NCBI RefSeq assembly: GCF_020171315.1
Contig: NZ_JAIUZP010000001.1
Coordinates: 744,001 to 808,000, forward strand
DNA from: Pseudooceanicola nanhaiensis
GTDB taxonomy: Bacteria; Pseudomonadota; Alphaproteobacteria; Rhodobacterales; Rhodobacteraceae
DNA: 64,000 nt
Direction of reading: 5' to 3'
Below, piece by piece: positions 1-8,964 of the stretch. The position numbers were made by a program, and so were the translations under genes. Under the pieces are notes generated by a model that was not told the origin of the DNA, ran no database searches, and saw only the letters and a program-made list of their open reading frames with translations. Every line of letters starts with the position of its first letter. The first letter of the stretch is position 1.

Positions 1-51
1 CCGCTTCTCGCGGTGATCGGCGGCTTTTTGGCATTTGAACGGTGGTGCGAT

Positions 52-1437
52 ATGAAAAACTTTCCGATGTTCCTGCGGATGAACGGCCGGCGCGTGGTGA
101 TCTGCGGCGGGACCGAAGAGGCGGCGCGCAAGGCCCGCCTGATGCTCAAGACCGAGGCCGAACTGGTCATCGTGGCCGCCGCGCCCGAGCCGGAACTGGC
201 CGCGCTGATCGGCAATGGCCGTGCCACCGGTGTGGCCTCTGCCACGCCTGAGACCTTCGAGAACTGCGCCCTCGTCTTCATCGCCACCGGCGACGAAGAT
301 GAAGACCTGCGCCTGCGCGCCATGGCGCGGGCCGCAGGCGCCGTGGTCAACGTGGTTGACCGGCCCGAGTATTGTGACGCCTTCACCCCCTCCATCGTGG
401 ACCGCGACCCGGTCGTCGTCGCCATCGGGACCGAGGGCGCGGCCCCGGTGCTGGGCCGGTCGATCAAGACGCAGGTGGAGGTGATGCTCTCGCCCCGTCT
501 CGGCGGCTTCGTGGCGCTGGCCGGCCGCCTGCGCGATGCAGTGGCCGAGGCGATCCCGCAGGCCCGCCGCCGTGCCTTCTGGGAAGCGGCCTTCACTGGC
601 GCGGCCTTCCGCGCCCATCTCGCGGGCCGCGAGCGGGAGGCCGCCGCGCTGCTGAAAGAGGCCATCGCCACCGGCGAGGCCCCCGAACCCGCGGGCCACA
701 TCGCCCTCGTCGGCGCGGGCCCCGGTGCGCGCGACCTGTTGACGCTGCGCGCGGTTGAACGTCTGCAACAGGCCGATGTCATCTTCTACGACCGCCTCGT
801 GGACCCGGAGGTGCTGGAACTGGCGCGCCGCGATGCGGACCGGGTCTTTGTCGGAAAGGAAGTAGGCGCCTGCGCCTGGCCGCAGGACAAGATCGACCGT
901 CTGATCGTCGCCGAGGCCAGCAAGGGCCGCCGCGTGGTGCGGCTGAAATCCGGCGATCCGTCGATCTTTGGCCGGGCCACCGAAGAGATCGAGGCCGCCC
1001 GCGCCGCAGGGATCGAGATCGAGATCGTGCCCGGCATCACCGCCGCCTCTGCTGCCGCCGCCTCGCTGCTGCGGCCCCTGACCGAGCGGGGCGAGACCGA
1101 TACCTTCGCCGTCTCCACCGGCACCTGCCGTCCCGGCGATGCCAACCCGGATCGTGCGCGGCTGGCCCATCCCGGCACCTCGATGGCCTTCTACATGGCG
1201 GTCGAGAAGGCGGGGCAGGTGCAGGGCGACCTGCTGGCCGGGGGCGCGCCCGCGGCCTGCCCGGTGGATATCGTCGCCTCCGCCTCTACGGTGAACGAGC
1301 GCCACGCCAGCACCACGCTGGGCGACCTCGCCGCCTGCATCGAACGCGAAGGCCTGAAGAGCCCGGCGATCCTCTTCGTGCGCTATCCCAAGTCGCTGGC
1401 AGCGCAGATCGAGGCCGCAGGCCGCAGCGCCGCATAA
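52..1437 (+). CDS. cysG: Siroheme synthase (CysG: precorrin-2 dehydrogenase/ferrochelatase fused to uroporphyrinogen-III C-methyltransferase)
   Basis: This 461-residue cytosolic enzyme makes siroheme, the cofactor of sulfite and nitrite reductases. The N-terminal half (about residues 1-200) is the NAD-binding CysG_N/dimerisation module, with the nucleotide loop VVICGGTEEAARKARL and the conserved stretch NVVDRPEYCDAFTPSIVDRD, which carries the catalytic Asp region. The C-terminal half (about 215-455) is the SAM-dependent methyltransferase, seen in VGAGPGARDLLTLRA, VVRLKSGDPSIFGRA and IVPGITAASAAAA. The ATG at 52 is chosen because it begins the conserved MKNFPMFLRMNGRRV; the frame stays open to the window edge, so an upstream extension is not excluded but matches no known domain. 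Genes for sulfite reduction usually follow cysG in relatives; here a terminator and an unrelated gene follow instead. Confidence 0.93.
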   Translation: MKNFPMFLRMNGRRVVICGGTEEAARKARLMLKTEAELVIVAAAPEPELAALIGNGRATGVASATPETFENCALVFIATGDEDEDLRLRAMARAAGAVVNVVDRPEYCDAFTPSIVDRDPVVVAIGTEGAAPVLGRSIKTQVEVMLSPRLGGFVALAGRLRDAVAEAIPQARRRAFWEAAFTGAAFRAHLAGREREAAALLKEAIATGEAPEPAGHIALVGAGPGARDLLTLRAVERLQQADVIFYDRLVDPEVLELARRDADRVFVGKEVGACAWPQDKIDRLIVAEASKGRRVVRLKSGDPSIFGRATEEIEAARAAGIEIEIVPGITAASAAAASLLRPLTERGETDTFAVSTGTCRPGDANPDRARLAHPGTSMAFYMAVEKAGQVQGDLLAGGAPAACPVDIVASASTVNERHASTTLGDLAACIEREGLKSPAILFVRYPKSLAAQIEAAGRSAA

Positions 1438-1805
1438 CAACATCTAGAGGCAGAGGGTCCGCAGAGGCCCGGGTGGAAACCGTCGAGGGGGCCGCGTACC
1501 GAAAGGGCGCGGCCCTTTTGCCGTGAAATGCGCTTGAAACGCGGGATTTTCGAGGGGAAGCGCACGGGCAGGCGCTAAAGCGTCCCGGCGACAAACGGCT
1601 GCCCGAAGTCGCGTCTATTCATGTGCCTGCAAAGATATCTTTCCACAACTTATTGAGTTTGTCCCCAACAAATTGCTTTACAGGCCCTGTCATCGCCAGC
1701 ACCATATTTGGTAAGGGAGCGGGGAAATCGCCCTGTCCCTAGAGCAGGCACCTAGCGCTTGGGGCGCTACCCGTCCCGGCGCTACAACAGAAATGAGGTG
1801 GCGCC
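1438..1805. other. 368-bp intergenic region between cysG and the ybjN-like gene
   Basis: No convincing coding frame is present. It holds a terminator-like hairpin for cysG near 1488-1519, then a comparatively A/T-rich stretch (about 1615-1720) that probably carries the promoter of the downstream ybjN-like gene, although no clear -35/-10 pair stands out. Short inverted arms TTTGT and ACAAA flank CCCCA around 1659-1673. Nothing else is recognisable. Confidence 0.6.
1488..1519 (+). terminator. Rho-independent terminator after cysG
   Basis: The arms GGGCCGCG (1489-1496) and CGCGGCCC (1508-1515) pair perfectly over 8 bp around an 11-nt loop and are followed by TTTT. It lies about 50 bp after the cysG stop in the right orientation. 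Confidence 0.7.
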
Positions 1806-2306
1806 ATGGCTATGGCTGAAACGTTCCAGACGGAAGAAGTTCATCCGATCGACATCGTCGAGACTCTGGCCGAATTCAACGAATGGGAATTCGACCGGAT
1901 CGCCGATGATCAGATCGCCATGGCGGTCGAAGGCCAATGGCGCACCTATTCCGTGACCCTCGCCTGGTCCCCCTACGACGAGACCCTGCGCCTTGTCTGC
2001 ACCTTCGAGATGGAACCGCCCGAGGATAAGGAAGCGGGCCTCTACGAACTGCTGAACAAGGTGAACGACCAGTGCTGGGCCGGGTCCTTCACCTACTGGA
2101 CCGAGCAGAAGATGATGGTCTTCCGCTACGGCCTGCTGCTGACCGGCGGCCAGATGGCCTCGCCGGAACAGATCGACATGCTGATCCGCGCCTCCGTCGG
2201 CTCGGCCGAGCGCTACTACCCCGCGTTCCAGCTTCAGGTCTGGGGCAACCGCACCGCCGAGGAAGCGCTGCAGGTCGCCATTGCAGAGGCCTACGGCCAC
2301 GCGTAA
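1806..2306 (+). CDS. YbjN domain-containing protein
   Basis: This 166-residue soluble protein is a member of the YbjN family (type III secretion chaperone-like fold). The family is implicated in stress and motility phenotypes in enterobacteria; its function in alphaproteobacteria is not established. Visible features are an acidic N-terminus (TEEVHPIDIVETLAEF), the core WRTYSVTLAWSPYDETLRLV, and the C-terminal SVGSAERYYPAFQLQVWG typical of the family. The start at 1806 follows GAGGTG with 5-nt spacing; an in-frame ATG two codons later is the alternative. There is no signal peptide or membrane segment. It stands alone behind the cysG terminator, 88 bp before proC, and may be cotranscribed with it. 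Confidence 0.8.
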   Translation: MAMAETFQTEEVHPIDIVETLAEFNEWEFDRIADDQIAMAVEGQWRTYSVTLAWSPYDETLRLVCTFEMEPPEDKEAGLYELLNKVNDQCWAGSFTYWTEQKMMVFRYGLLLTGGQMASPEQIDMLIRASVGSAERYYPAFQLQVWGNRTAEEALQVAIAEAYGHA

Positions 2307-2393
2307 ACATTTTCCCCGTACCCGTCGCCCCGGCCCGCGCATCCGCGCCCGCCGGGGGGGCGCGACCTGAAACGGCGAGCGACCGGGGGAAAT

Positions 2394-3209
2394 ATGACAC
2401 TAGAAATCGTTGCTGAACGCGGCCTTGTGCTTCTGGGCTGCGGCAAGATGGGCAGCGCCATGCTGGCCGGATGGCTCGAGGGCGGGCTGCCTGCCACCTC
2501 CGTTTGGGTGATCGACCCGAACCCCTCCGACTGGCTGAAATCCACCGGCGTCCACATCAACACCGAGGTGCCTGCCGCGCCTGCCGTCGTGCTTGTGGCG
2601 GTGAAACCGCAGATGATGGGCGCGGCCCTGCCGACGCTGGCGGCCATGGGCGATGGCGACACGCTGGTGATCTCCGTCGCCGCCGGGACGCCGATTTCCA
2701 AGTTTGCCGAGGTTTTCGGCGCGCAGACGCCGATCGTCCGCGCCATGCCGAACACGCCCGCCGCCGTGGGCCGGGGCATCACGGCGATCATCGGCAACGC
2801 CAACGTCAGTGAGGCGGGGCTTGATCTGACCGAGGCGCTGCTCTCTGCCGTGGGGCAGGTGGTGCGGCTGGAGGAGGAAAGCCAGATGGATGCCGTCACC
2901 GGCGTCTCCGGCTCCGGCCCGGCCTATGTCTTCCACCTGATCGAAACGCTGGCCGCCGCGGGCGAGGCACAGGGGCTTTCGCCCGAACTGGCACTGCAAC
3001 TGGCGCGCGCCACGGTGGCCGGGGCCGGGGCACTGGCCGAAGGCGTGGACGAGACGCCCGCGCAGCTCCGCATCAACGTCACCAGCCCCAACGGCACCAC
3101 GCAGGCCGCGCTGGAGGTGCTGATGGACGAGACCGACGGCTTCCCCGCGCTGCTGAAGCGCGCGGTGAAGGCGGCGACGGAGCGATCGCGGGAACTGGCG
3201 AATGGCTGA
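2394..3209 (+). CDS. proC: Pyrroline-5-carboxylate reductase
   Basis: This 271-residue enzyme catalyses the last step of proline synthesis, NAD(P)H-dependent reduction of 1-pyrroline-5-carboxylate. The N-terminal Rossmann nucleotide loop reads LLGCGKMGSAML, followed by VLVAVKPQMM and the family signature region VRAMPNTPAAVGRG. The C-terminal dimerisation and active-site helix region has VTGVSGSGPAYVF and LRINVTSPNGTTQAALEVL. The length is normal for ProC. The ATG at 2394 is preceded by GGGGGA at suitable spacing. The last 8 bases overlap the start of the next gene, so the two are probably translated from one mRNA. Confidence 0.96.
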   Translation: MTLEIVAERGLVLLGCGKMGSAMLAGWLEGGLPATSVWVIDPNPSDWLKSTGVHINTEVPAAPAVVLVAVKPQMMGAALPTLAAMGDGDTLVISVAAGTPISKFAEVFGAQTPIVRAMPNTPAAVGRGITAIIGNANVSEAGLDLTEALLSAVGQVVRLEEESQMDAVTGVSGSGPAYVFHLIETLAAAGEAQGLSPELALQLARATVAGAGALAEGVDETPAQLRINVTSPNGTTQAALEVLMDETDGFPALLKRAVKAATERSRELANG

Positions 3210-3540
3210 CATCTCCTTCGACGACTTTCTCAAGGTCGATATCCGCGCGGGCCGCGTGCTGCGCGCGGAGCCCTTCCCCGAGGCGCGCAAGCCCGCCATC
3301 AAGATGTGGATCGACTTCGGCCCCGAGATCGGCGAGCGCAAGACCTCGGCGCAGGTGACGAAACACTACACGCCCGAGAGCCTGACCGGCCGCATGGTGA
3401 TGGGCGTCGTGAACTTCCCGCCGCGCCAGATCGGGCCCTTCATGTCCGAGGTGCTGGTGCTGGGCGTCGCGGACGCCGAGGGGGGCATCGTGCTGCTGGC
3501 CCCCGATCAAGAGGTTGCCCCCGGGGAGCGGATGCATTGA
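3202..3540 (+). CDS. CsaA-like tRNA-binding protein
   Basis: This 112-residue protein consists of a single OB-fold tRNA-binding domain (the EMAP-II / CsaA type also found at the end of methionyl-tRNA synthetases). Diagnostic stretches are DFLKVDIRAGRVLRAEPFPE, GERKTSAQVTKHY and VVNFPPRQIGPFMSEVLVLG. CsaA proteins bind tRNA and have been described as secretion chaperones in Bacillus; the alphaproteobacterial role is unproven. Its start lies inside proC (8-base overlap) and its stop overlaps the TTG start of the following dehydrogenase, giving a tightly coupled three-gene unit. Confidence 0.88.
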   Translation: MADISFDDFLKVDIRAGRVLRAEPFPEARKPAIKMWIDFGPEIGERKTSAQVTKHYTPESLTGRMVMGVVNFPPRQIGPFMSEVLVLGVADAEGGIVLLAPDQEVAPGERMH

Positions 3541-4493
3541 AACGGATCCTGATCACGCGTCCCCTGCCGGCCGCTGTCCTCGCCCGTGCCGAGGCCACCT
3601 ATGACGTGGAACTGCGCGAGAAGAACGAGCCCATGAAACGGGCCGAAATGCGGGCCTCGCTGGCGCTCTACGACGGGGTTCTGATGACCCTTGGCGACAA
3701 TTACGGCACCGAAGTTCTTGCAGATTCCGAACATCATCGCTGCAAGATCCTGTCGAATTTCGGCGTAGGCTTTAACCATATCGACATTTCGGCCGCCGCC
3801 GCCTCGGGCATCACCGTGACCAACACGCCGGGCGCCGTGACCGATGCCACCGCCGATATCGCGATGACGCTGATCCTCATGTCCTGCCGCCGCGCGGGCG
3901 AGGGCGAGCGTCTGCTGCGTGCCGGGCACTGGCAGGGCTGGTATCCGACCGAACTGCTGGGGCTGCATGTCACGGGCCGCACCGTCGGCATCGTGGGGAT
4001 GGGCAACATCGGGCAGGCCATCGCGCGGCGCTGCCACCACGGCTTCGGCATGACGGTGAAGTACTTCAACCGTTCCCCGAAAGACGTTGGTTTCCCGGCA
4101 GAAAAGGTCGAGAGCCTGACGGATCTGGCGGGATCGGTCGATATCCTCGTCGTGGCCGTGCCGGGCGGGGCGGACACGCGCCACCTGATCAATGGGCAGG
4201 TGCTGGCCGCGATGCAGTCCCATGCGCATCTGGTCAACATTGCCCGGGGCGAGATCGTCGAGGAGGCTGCGCTGATCGCGGCGTTGGAGGCCGGGCAGAT
4301 CGCCGGCGCCGGGCTCGACGTCTACGAGTTCGAACCGGAGGTGCCCCTGGCCCTGCGGAGCCGCGAGAACGTCACGCTGCTGCCCCACCTGGGGACCGCC
4401 AGCGAGGAGGTCCGCACGGACATGGGGATGATGGCGCTCGACAACCTCGACGCCTTCTTTGCGGGCGAGACGCCTCCCAACGCGGTGAGCTGA
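3537..4493 (+). CDS. D-2-hydroxyacid dehydrogenase (glycerate/glyoxylate reductase family)
   Basis: This 318-residue NAD(P)-dependent enzyme of the D-isomer-specific 2-hydroxyacid dehydrogenase family probably acts on hydroxypyruvate/glycerate or glyoxylate. The Rossmann loop is VGIVGMGNIGQAIARR; the catalytic Arg is in NIARGEIVEE, the Glu in YEFEPEVP and the His in LLPHLGTAS. The upstream frame is open, but homology begins at KRILITRPLP, so the TTG at 3537 is taken as start; it overlaps the preceding stop and follows GGGGAG. The exact substrate cannot be read from sequence. Six hairpins follow the stop. Confidence 0.88.
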   Translation: MKRILITRPLPAAVLARAEATYDVELREKNEPMKRAEMRASLALYDGVLMTLGDNYGTEVLADSEHHRCKILSNFGVGFNHIDISAAAASGITVTNTPGAVTDATADIAMTLILMSCRRAGEGERLLRAGHWQGWYPTELLGLHVTGRTVGIVGMGNIGQAIARRCHHGFGMTVKYFNRSPKDVGFPAEKVESLTDLAGSVDILVVAVPGGADTRHLINGQVLAAMQSHAHLVNIARGEIVEEAALIAALEAGQIAGAGLDVYEFEPEVPLALRSRENVTLLPHLGTASEEVRTDMGMMALDNLDAFFAGETPPNAVS

Positions 4494-4503
4494 GCGCGGG
4501 TCA

Positions 4504-4693
4504 CCGGAAAATGCACATTTTCCGGGCCGTTTTCTTCGAAGAAAACGGTTTGGCTTGAGGGCGGGGCGCCTGTGAAAGGCGCCTTGCCCGCCGGTGAGAC
4601 CGGGGGCGCCCCGCTGTGAGCGGGGACTGCCACCGCAGCCGGGCAGGAAGATTTTTCGAAAAATCTTCCCAAAATTCTTCGAAGAATTTTGGG
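4504..4693. repeat. Array of six consecutive inverted repeats between convergent genes
   Basis: Perfect or near-perfect palindromes lie at 4504-4525 (arms CCGGAAAATG/CATTTTCCGG), 4527-4548 (centre TTCGAA), 4565-4583 (GGCGCC arms), 4609-4625 (CCCCGC/GCGGGG), 4647-4668 (centre TTTCGAAA) and 4668-4693 (26-bp perfect palindrome, centre CTTCGAAG). The last ends two bases before the tdk stop. Placed between a plus-strand gene and a minus-strand gene, the array can act as a bidirectional terminator, but its size and order exceed what termination needs. Confidence 0.85.
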
Positions 4694-4695
4694 CG

Positions 4696-5286
4696 TTACG
4701 CCTCGGCGGTATCGCCCATCTCTTCACGCCAGTGGCGGCGGCAGAGGGAGACATAGGTCTCGTTCCCACCGATCTGCACCTGTGCCCCTTCCCGCAGGGC
4801 CTTGCCGCTGCCGTCCCGGCGCACGACCATCGTCGCCTTGCGCCCGCAGTGGCAGATCGTGCGCACCTCGCGCATCTCGTCGGCCAGTGCCAGCAGCGCG
4901 GCGGAGCCCTCGAAGAGTTCGCCCAGGAAATCGACCCGCAGCCCGTAGCACATCACCGGCACGCGCAGGTCGTCCACGGCGCGGGCCAGCTGCCAGACTT
5001 GATCGCGCTCGAGGAACTGGGCCTCGTCCACGAAGACGCAGGCGCAGGGGCCCGTGGCCAGCCGGTCGCGGATGCGGGCAAAGAGGTCCTCGCCGGGGCC
5101 GAAGGTCTCGGCCTCGGCGCCGATGCCGATACGCGAGCCGATCCGCCCCGCGCCCGCGCGATTGTCGAGCCGTGCGGTCAGCAGGAAGGTCTGCATCCCC
5201 CGTTCGCGGTAGTTGTGCGACGCCTGCAGCAGGATCGTCGATTTGCCCGCGTTCATGGTTGAATAGTGGAAGTAGAGCTTGGCCAT
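4696..5286 (-). CDS. tdk: Thymidine kinase
   Basis: This 196-residue type II thymidine kinase phosphorylates thymidine to dTMP with ATP (pyrimidine salvage). The P-loop is STMNAGKST near residue 10, the Walker-B/lid region FVDEAQFLERDQV, and the zinc-site cysteines lie in CHCGRKATMVVR and near the C-terminus (SLCRRHW). The length matches the family. It converges on the hydroxyacid dehydrogenase across the palindrome array and has a short lipoprotein gene and carB upstream on the same strand. Confidence 0.94.
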   Translation of the reverse strand: MAKLYFHYSTMNAGKSTILLQASHNYRERGMQTFLLTARLDNRAGAGRIGSRIGIGAEAETFGPGEDLFARIRDRLATGPCACVFVDEAQFLERDQVWQLARAVDDLRVPVMCYGLRVDFLGELFEGSAALLALADEMREVRTICHCGRKATMVVRRDGSGKALREGAQVQIGGNETYVSLCRRHWREEMGDTAEA

Positions 5287-5407
5287 GGGCAGGGCATAGC
5301 CCCAGAGCCGCAGGGCTGTCCAGATCGCTTGAGGCCTCCGATCCGCAGCTGTGGCGCCGCGGCGGGGGCAGGCGCGGACCCGGCGACCGGACCGCGCCCG
5401 CGCGGCC

Positions 5408-5491
5408 TCAGATCAGCGGCACGAGCGGCACGTCGCAGCCCGCCAGGGCCATCAGTCCGAGGAGCAGGCCAAGGCGCGTGAGAAGGGACAT
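5408..5491 (-). CDS. 27-residue lipoprotein (small orphan lipoprotein)
   Basis: A complete short frame starts with ATG at 5491 and stops with TGA at 5408. It encodes a Lys-poor signal sequence with one Arg and a run of Leu, ending in the lipobox LMALAGC (Cys at residue 19), then only eight residues, DVPLVPLI. A GGAG motif sits about six bases upstream. If translated, the product would be a lipid-anchored octapeptide-tailed micro-lipoprotein, comparable in architecture to entericidins, but I do not recognise the family with certainty. It lies between carB and tdk, behind a hairpin after carB. Confidence 0.55.
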   Translation of the reverse strand: MSLLTRLGLLLGLMALAGCDVPLVPLI

Positions 5492-5511
5492 GAGAGAACT
5501 CCGAATGCAGA

Positions 5512-5535
5512 AGGGGCGCCCCGAAGGACGCCCCT
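5512..5535 (-). terminator. Hairpin after carB
   Basis: The arms AGGGGCG and CGCCCCT pair over 7 bp, about 30 bp downstream of the carB stop. The T-tract is poor, so it may attenuate rather than fully terminate; read-through would express the small lipoprotein that follows. Confidence 0.5.
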
Positions 5536-5562
5536 GAAGTCTGTGCGATCTTCCGACCGGGG

Positions 5563-8500
5563 TCAAATCGACTGCAGGCTTTCCACTTCGATCTCGCCCT
5601 CGATCCGCGACTGCATCGCCTGAACGGCGGCTTTCGCGCCAGCCGCGGTGGTGAAGTAGGGGATCTTGTCGTAGAGCGCCACGGAGCGGATCTCGCGGCT
5701 GTCGGAGACCGACTGCGCGCCTTCGGTTGTGTTCAGCACGAGGGCGATCTGGCCGTCCTTCAGCTGATCCACGATGTTCGGGCGGCCTTCGTAGACCTTG
5801 TTCACCGTTTCGCAGGCCACGCTGGCCTCTTTCAGCCAGGCAGCGGTGCCGCGGGTGGCGACGATGGTGAAGCCCATGCCGTCGAGGCCCTGCGCCGCTT
5901 CCAGCATCGCGGGGGTCTTGTCTTCGTCCCGGATCGACAGGAAGACGCGGCCTTCGGTCGGCAGGTCGGTGCCGGCGCCCAGCTGGGCCTTGAGGAAGGC
6001 GCGGGCGAAGGTGCGGTCATAGCCCATGACTTCGCCGGTGGAGCGCATTTCCGGCCCGAGGATCGTGTCGACGCCCGGGAAGCGGGCGAAGGGCAGCACA
6101 GCCTCTTTCACCGCGAAGCCGTCGATCTGGGGATCGATCAGGTCGAAGTTGCCCAGCTTCTCGCCGGCCATGACGCGGGCCGCGATCGAGGCGATGGGCG
6201 AGTTCACGGCCTTGGCCACGAAGGGCACGGTCCGCGAGGCGCGCGGGTTGACCTCGATCAGGTAGATCTCGCCGTCCTTGACCGCGAACTGCACGTTCAT
6301 CAGGCCGACGACGCCCAGTTCCAGCGCAAGCGCGGTGGACTGGCGCTTCAGTTCGGCGATGATCTCGGGGGCGAGCGAGTAGGGGGGCAGCGAGCAGGCG
6401 CTGTCGCCCGAGTGCACGCCAGCCTCTTCGATGTGCTGCATCAGGCCCGCCACATGCACGTTCTCACCGTCGCAGAGCGCGTCCACGTCCAGTTCCGTCG
6501 CATTGGCGAGGTAGCTGTCGAGCAGCACGGGGCTGTCGCCCGAGACGACCACGGCGTCGCGGATGTAGCGCTTGAGGCCTTCCATGTCGCGGACGATCTC
6601 CATCGCGCGGCCACCGAGGACGTAGGAGGGGCGGATCACCAGCGGGAAGCCGATGTCGCCCGCGATCTCCAGCGCCTCTGCGTCGGAATGCGCGATGCCG
6701 TTCTTGGGCTGCTTCAGGCCCAGACGGTTCACGAGGTCCTGGAACCGCTCGCGGTCCTCGGCCAGGTCGATGGCGTCGGGCGTGGTGCCGAGGATCGGGA
6801 TCCCGGCCTCTTCCAGTTGGTTCGCCAGTTTCAGGGGCGTCTGGCCGCCGAACTGGACGATGACGCCGTGCAGCGTGCCCTTGGACTGTTCGACGCGGAG
6901 GATTTCCATCACGTGTTCGAAGGTCAGCGGCTCGAAGTAGAGCCGGTCCGAGGTGTCGTAGTCGGTCGAGACGGTTTCGGGGTTACAGTTGACCATGATG
7001 GTCTCGTACCCGGCATCCGTCAGCGCGAAGCAGGCGTGGCAGCAGCAGTAGTCGAACTCGATCCCCTGACCGATCCGGTTCGGACCGCCGCCGAGGATGA
7101 CGACCTTCTTGCGCTCGGAGGGGCGCGCCTCGCATTCCACCTCGCCCATGACGGGCTCTTCGTAGGTGGAGTACATGTAGGGCGTCTGGGCCTCGAACTC
7201 GGCCGCGCAGGTGTCGATCCGCTTGAAGACGGCGGTGACGCCGAGGTTGTGGCGCGCACGGCGCACGTTGTCTTCCTCGCGGCCGGCCAGCTTGGCGAGG
7301 CGGGCGTCGGAGAAGCCCATCATCTTGAGCTTGCGCAGGCCTTCCTCGGTCACGGGCAGCCCGTTGACGGCCACTTCGGCCTCGGCGCGCATGATTTCGC
7401 GAATGCGGTCGAGGAACCACGGGTCATAGGAGGTGGCGGCGGCGATCTCGTCGTTGCTCAACCCGTGGCGCATCGCCTGCGCGATGACACGGATACGGTC
7501 CGGGGTCTGGGCCGAGAGCGCCTTTACCACGGCGGCCTTGTCGGGCGCGCCGGCGATCTCGATCTCGTCGAAGCCGGTCAGGCCGGTTTCCATCGAGGTG
7601 AGGGCCTTCTGCATCGACTCGTGGAAGGTCCGGCCGATGGCCATCGCCTCCCCCACAGACTTCATCGCGGTGGTGAGATGCGGCTCGGAGCCGGGGAACT
7701 TCTCGAAGGCGAAGCGCGGGATCTTGGTGACGACATAGTCGATGGTCGGCTCGAACGATGCCGGCGTGACCTTGGTGATGTCGTTGTCCAGCTCGTCCAG
7801 CGTGTAGCCCACGGCCAGCTTGGCCGCGATCTTGGCGATCGGGAAGCCGGTGGCCTTGGAGGCAAGCGCCGAGGAGCGCGACACGCGCGGGTTCATCTCG
7901 ATCACGACCATGCGGCCGTCTTCGGGGTTGATCGCCCACTGCACGTTCGACCCGCCGGTTTCCACGCCAATCTCGCGCAGCACGGCGATCGAGCCGTTGC
8001 GCATGGCCTGGTATTCCTTGTCGGTCAGCGTCAGCGCGGGGGCCACGGTGATCGAGTCACCGGTGTGCACGCCCATCGGATCGACGTTCTCGATCGAGCA
8101 GACGATGATCGCGTTGTCCGCCTTGTCGCGGACGACCTCCATCTCGAATTCCTTCCAGCCGAGGAGGGATTCGTCGACGAGGATCTGCCCCACGGGCGAG
8201 GCTTCCATGCCCGAGCGGCAGAAGTGTTCGTAATCGTCGCGGTTGTAGGCCACGCCACCGCCGGTGCCCCCGAGGGTGAAGGCGGGGCGAATGATCGCGG
8301 GCAGGCCGATGTGGTCCAGCGCGTCGATGGCATCTTTCAGGCCCGAGGCGATGTCATGCTTGCCGTTGGCCATCTTGGGTGCGGTGACGATGGTCGCCTT
8401 GGGGTTTTCCAGCCCGATGCGGTCCATGGCTTCGCGGAAGAGCTTGCGGTCTTCGGCCATCTCGATGGCGTCGCGGTTCGCGCCGATCAGTTCGACGTTG

Positions 8501-8832
8501 AACTTCTCCAGCACGCCCATGTCGGCCAGTGCCAGCGAGGTGTTGAGGCCCGTCTGGCCGCCCATGGTGGGCAGCAGCGCGTCGGGGCGCTCTTTCTCGA
8601 TGATCTTGGCGACCACTTCAGGGGTGATCGGTTCGATGTAGGTCGCATCGGCAAGGCCCGGATCGGTCATGATCGTGGCCGGGTTCGAGTTCACGAGGAT
8701 GACGCGATAGCCTTCTTCGCGCAGGGCCTTGCAGGCCTGTGCCCCCGAGTAGTCGAATTCGCAGGCCTGCCCGATGATGATGGGACCTGCACCGATGATC
8801 ATGATCGATTTGATGTCTGTTCTCTTCGGCAT
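5563..8832 (-). CDS. carB: Carbamoyl-phosphate synthase large subunit
   Basis: At 1089 residues this is the glutamine-dependent carbamoyl-phosphate synthase large subunit, working with CarA (not in this window) for arginine and pyrimidine synthesis. It shows the duplicated ATP-grasp architecture: the first half begins [15 protein letters not shown] with glycine loop [10 protein letters not shown]; the second begins [20 protein letters not shown] and carries [10 protein letters not shown]. The C-terminal MGS-like allosteric domain includes [12 protein letters not shown] and [14 protein letters not shown]. An insertion after the first half makes it slightly longer than the E. coli enzyme, as in other alphaproteobacteria. 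The start at 8832 gives the canonical MPKRTDIKS. Confidence 0.97.
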   Translation of the reverse strand: MPKRTDIKSIMIIGAGPIIIGQACEFDYSGAQACKALREEGYRVILVNSNPATIMTDPGLADATYIEPITPEVVAKIIEKERPDALLPTMGGQTGLNTSLALADMGVLEKFNVELIGANRDAIEMAEDRKLFREAMDRIGLENPKATIVTAPKMANGKHDIASGLKDAIDALDHIGLPAIIRPAFTLGGTGGGVAYNRDDYEHFCRSGMEASPVGQILVDESLLGWKEFEMEVVRDKADNAIIVCSIENVDPMGVHTGDSITVAPALTLTDKEYQAMRNGSIAVLREIGVETGGSNVQWAINPEDGRMVVIEMNPRVSRSSALASKATGFPIAKIAAKLAVGYTLDELDNDITKVTPASFEPTIDYVVTKIPRFAFEKFPGSEPHLTTAMKSVGEAMAIGRTFHESMQKALTSMETGLTGFDEIEIAGAPDKAAVVKALSAQTPDRIRVIAQAMRHGLSNDEIAAATSYDPWFLDRIREIMRAEAEVAVNGLPVTEEGLRKLKMMGFSDARLAKLAGREEDNVRRARHNLGVTAVFKRIDTCAAEFEAQTPYMYSTYEEPVMGEVECEARPSERKKVVILGGGPNRIGQGIEFDYCCCHACFALTDAGYETIMVNCNPETVSTDYDTSDRLYFEPLTFEHVMEILRVEQSKGTLHGVIVQFGGQTPLKLANQLEEAGIPILGTTPDAIDLAEDRERFQDLVNRLGLKQPKNGIAHSDAEALEIAGDIGFPLVIRPSYVLGGRAMEIVRDMEGLKRYIRDAVVVSGDSPVLLDSYLANATELDVDALCDGENVHVAGLMQHIEEAGVHSGDSACSLPPYSLAPEIIAELKRQSTALALELGVVGLMNVQFAVKDGEIYLIEVNPRASRTVPFVAKAVNSPIASIAARVMAGEKLGNFDLIDPQIDGFAVKEAVLPFARFPGVDTILGPEMRSTGEVMGYDRTFARAFLKAQLGAGTDLPTEGRVFLSIRDEDKTPAMLEAAQGLDGMGFTIVATRGTAAWLKEASVACETVNKVYEGRPNIVDQLKDGQIALVLNTTEGAQSVSDSREIRSVALYDKIPYFTTAAGAKAAVQAMQSRIEGEIEVESLQSI

Positions 8833-8942
8833 GTCCTGTACCCCGGCGGCAAATTGATGCGGGTTATAGTCAAAGCCCCCCCGGGCGCAAGGGGCCGCGG
8901 GCAGGGTCGGGGGCCTCGTTGTGCCCCCTGTGATTTATTCTG

Positions 8943-8956
8943 TCCCCCGAGGGGGA
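8943..8956 (-). terminator. Short hairpin after trpS
   Basis: TCCCCC and GGGGGA form a compact G/C stem just after the trpS stop on the minus strand. No T-tract follows, so termination is only suggested. The remaining 110 bp up to carB should contain the carB promoter; no clear consensus is visible. Confidence 0.35.
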
Positions 8957-8964
8957 TGCAGGCC

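Noticed and set aside
1-51. Possible end of an upstream gene at the left edge
   Set aside because: Stops occur in two frames (around 14-16 and 36-38), but fewer than 12 codons are visible, too little to support a feature.
1640-1648. TTTCCACAA, similar to a DnaA box, in the cysG-ybjN gap
   Set aside because: A single imperfect match with no cluster of boxes, no AT-rich unwinding region and no origin-linked genes nearby.
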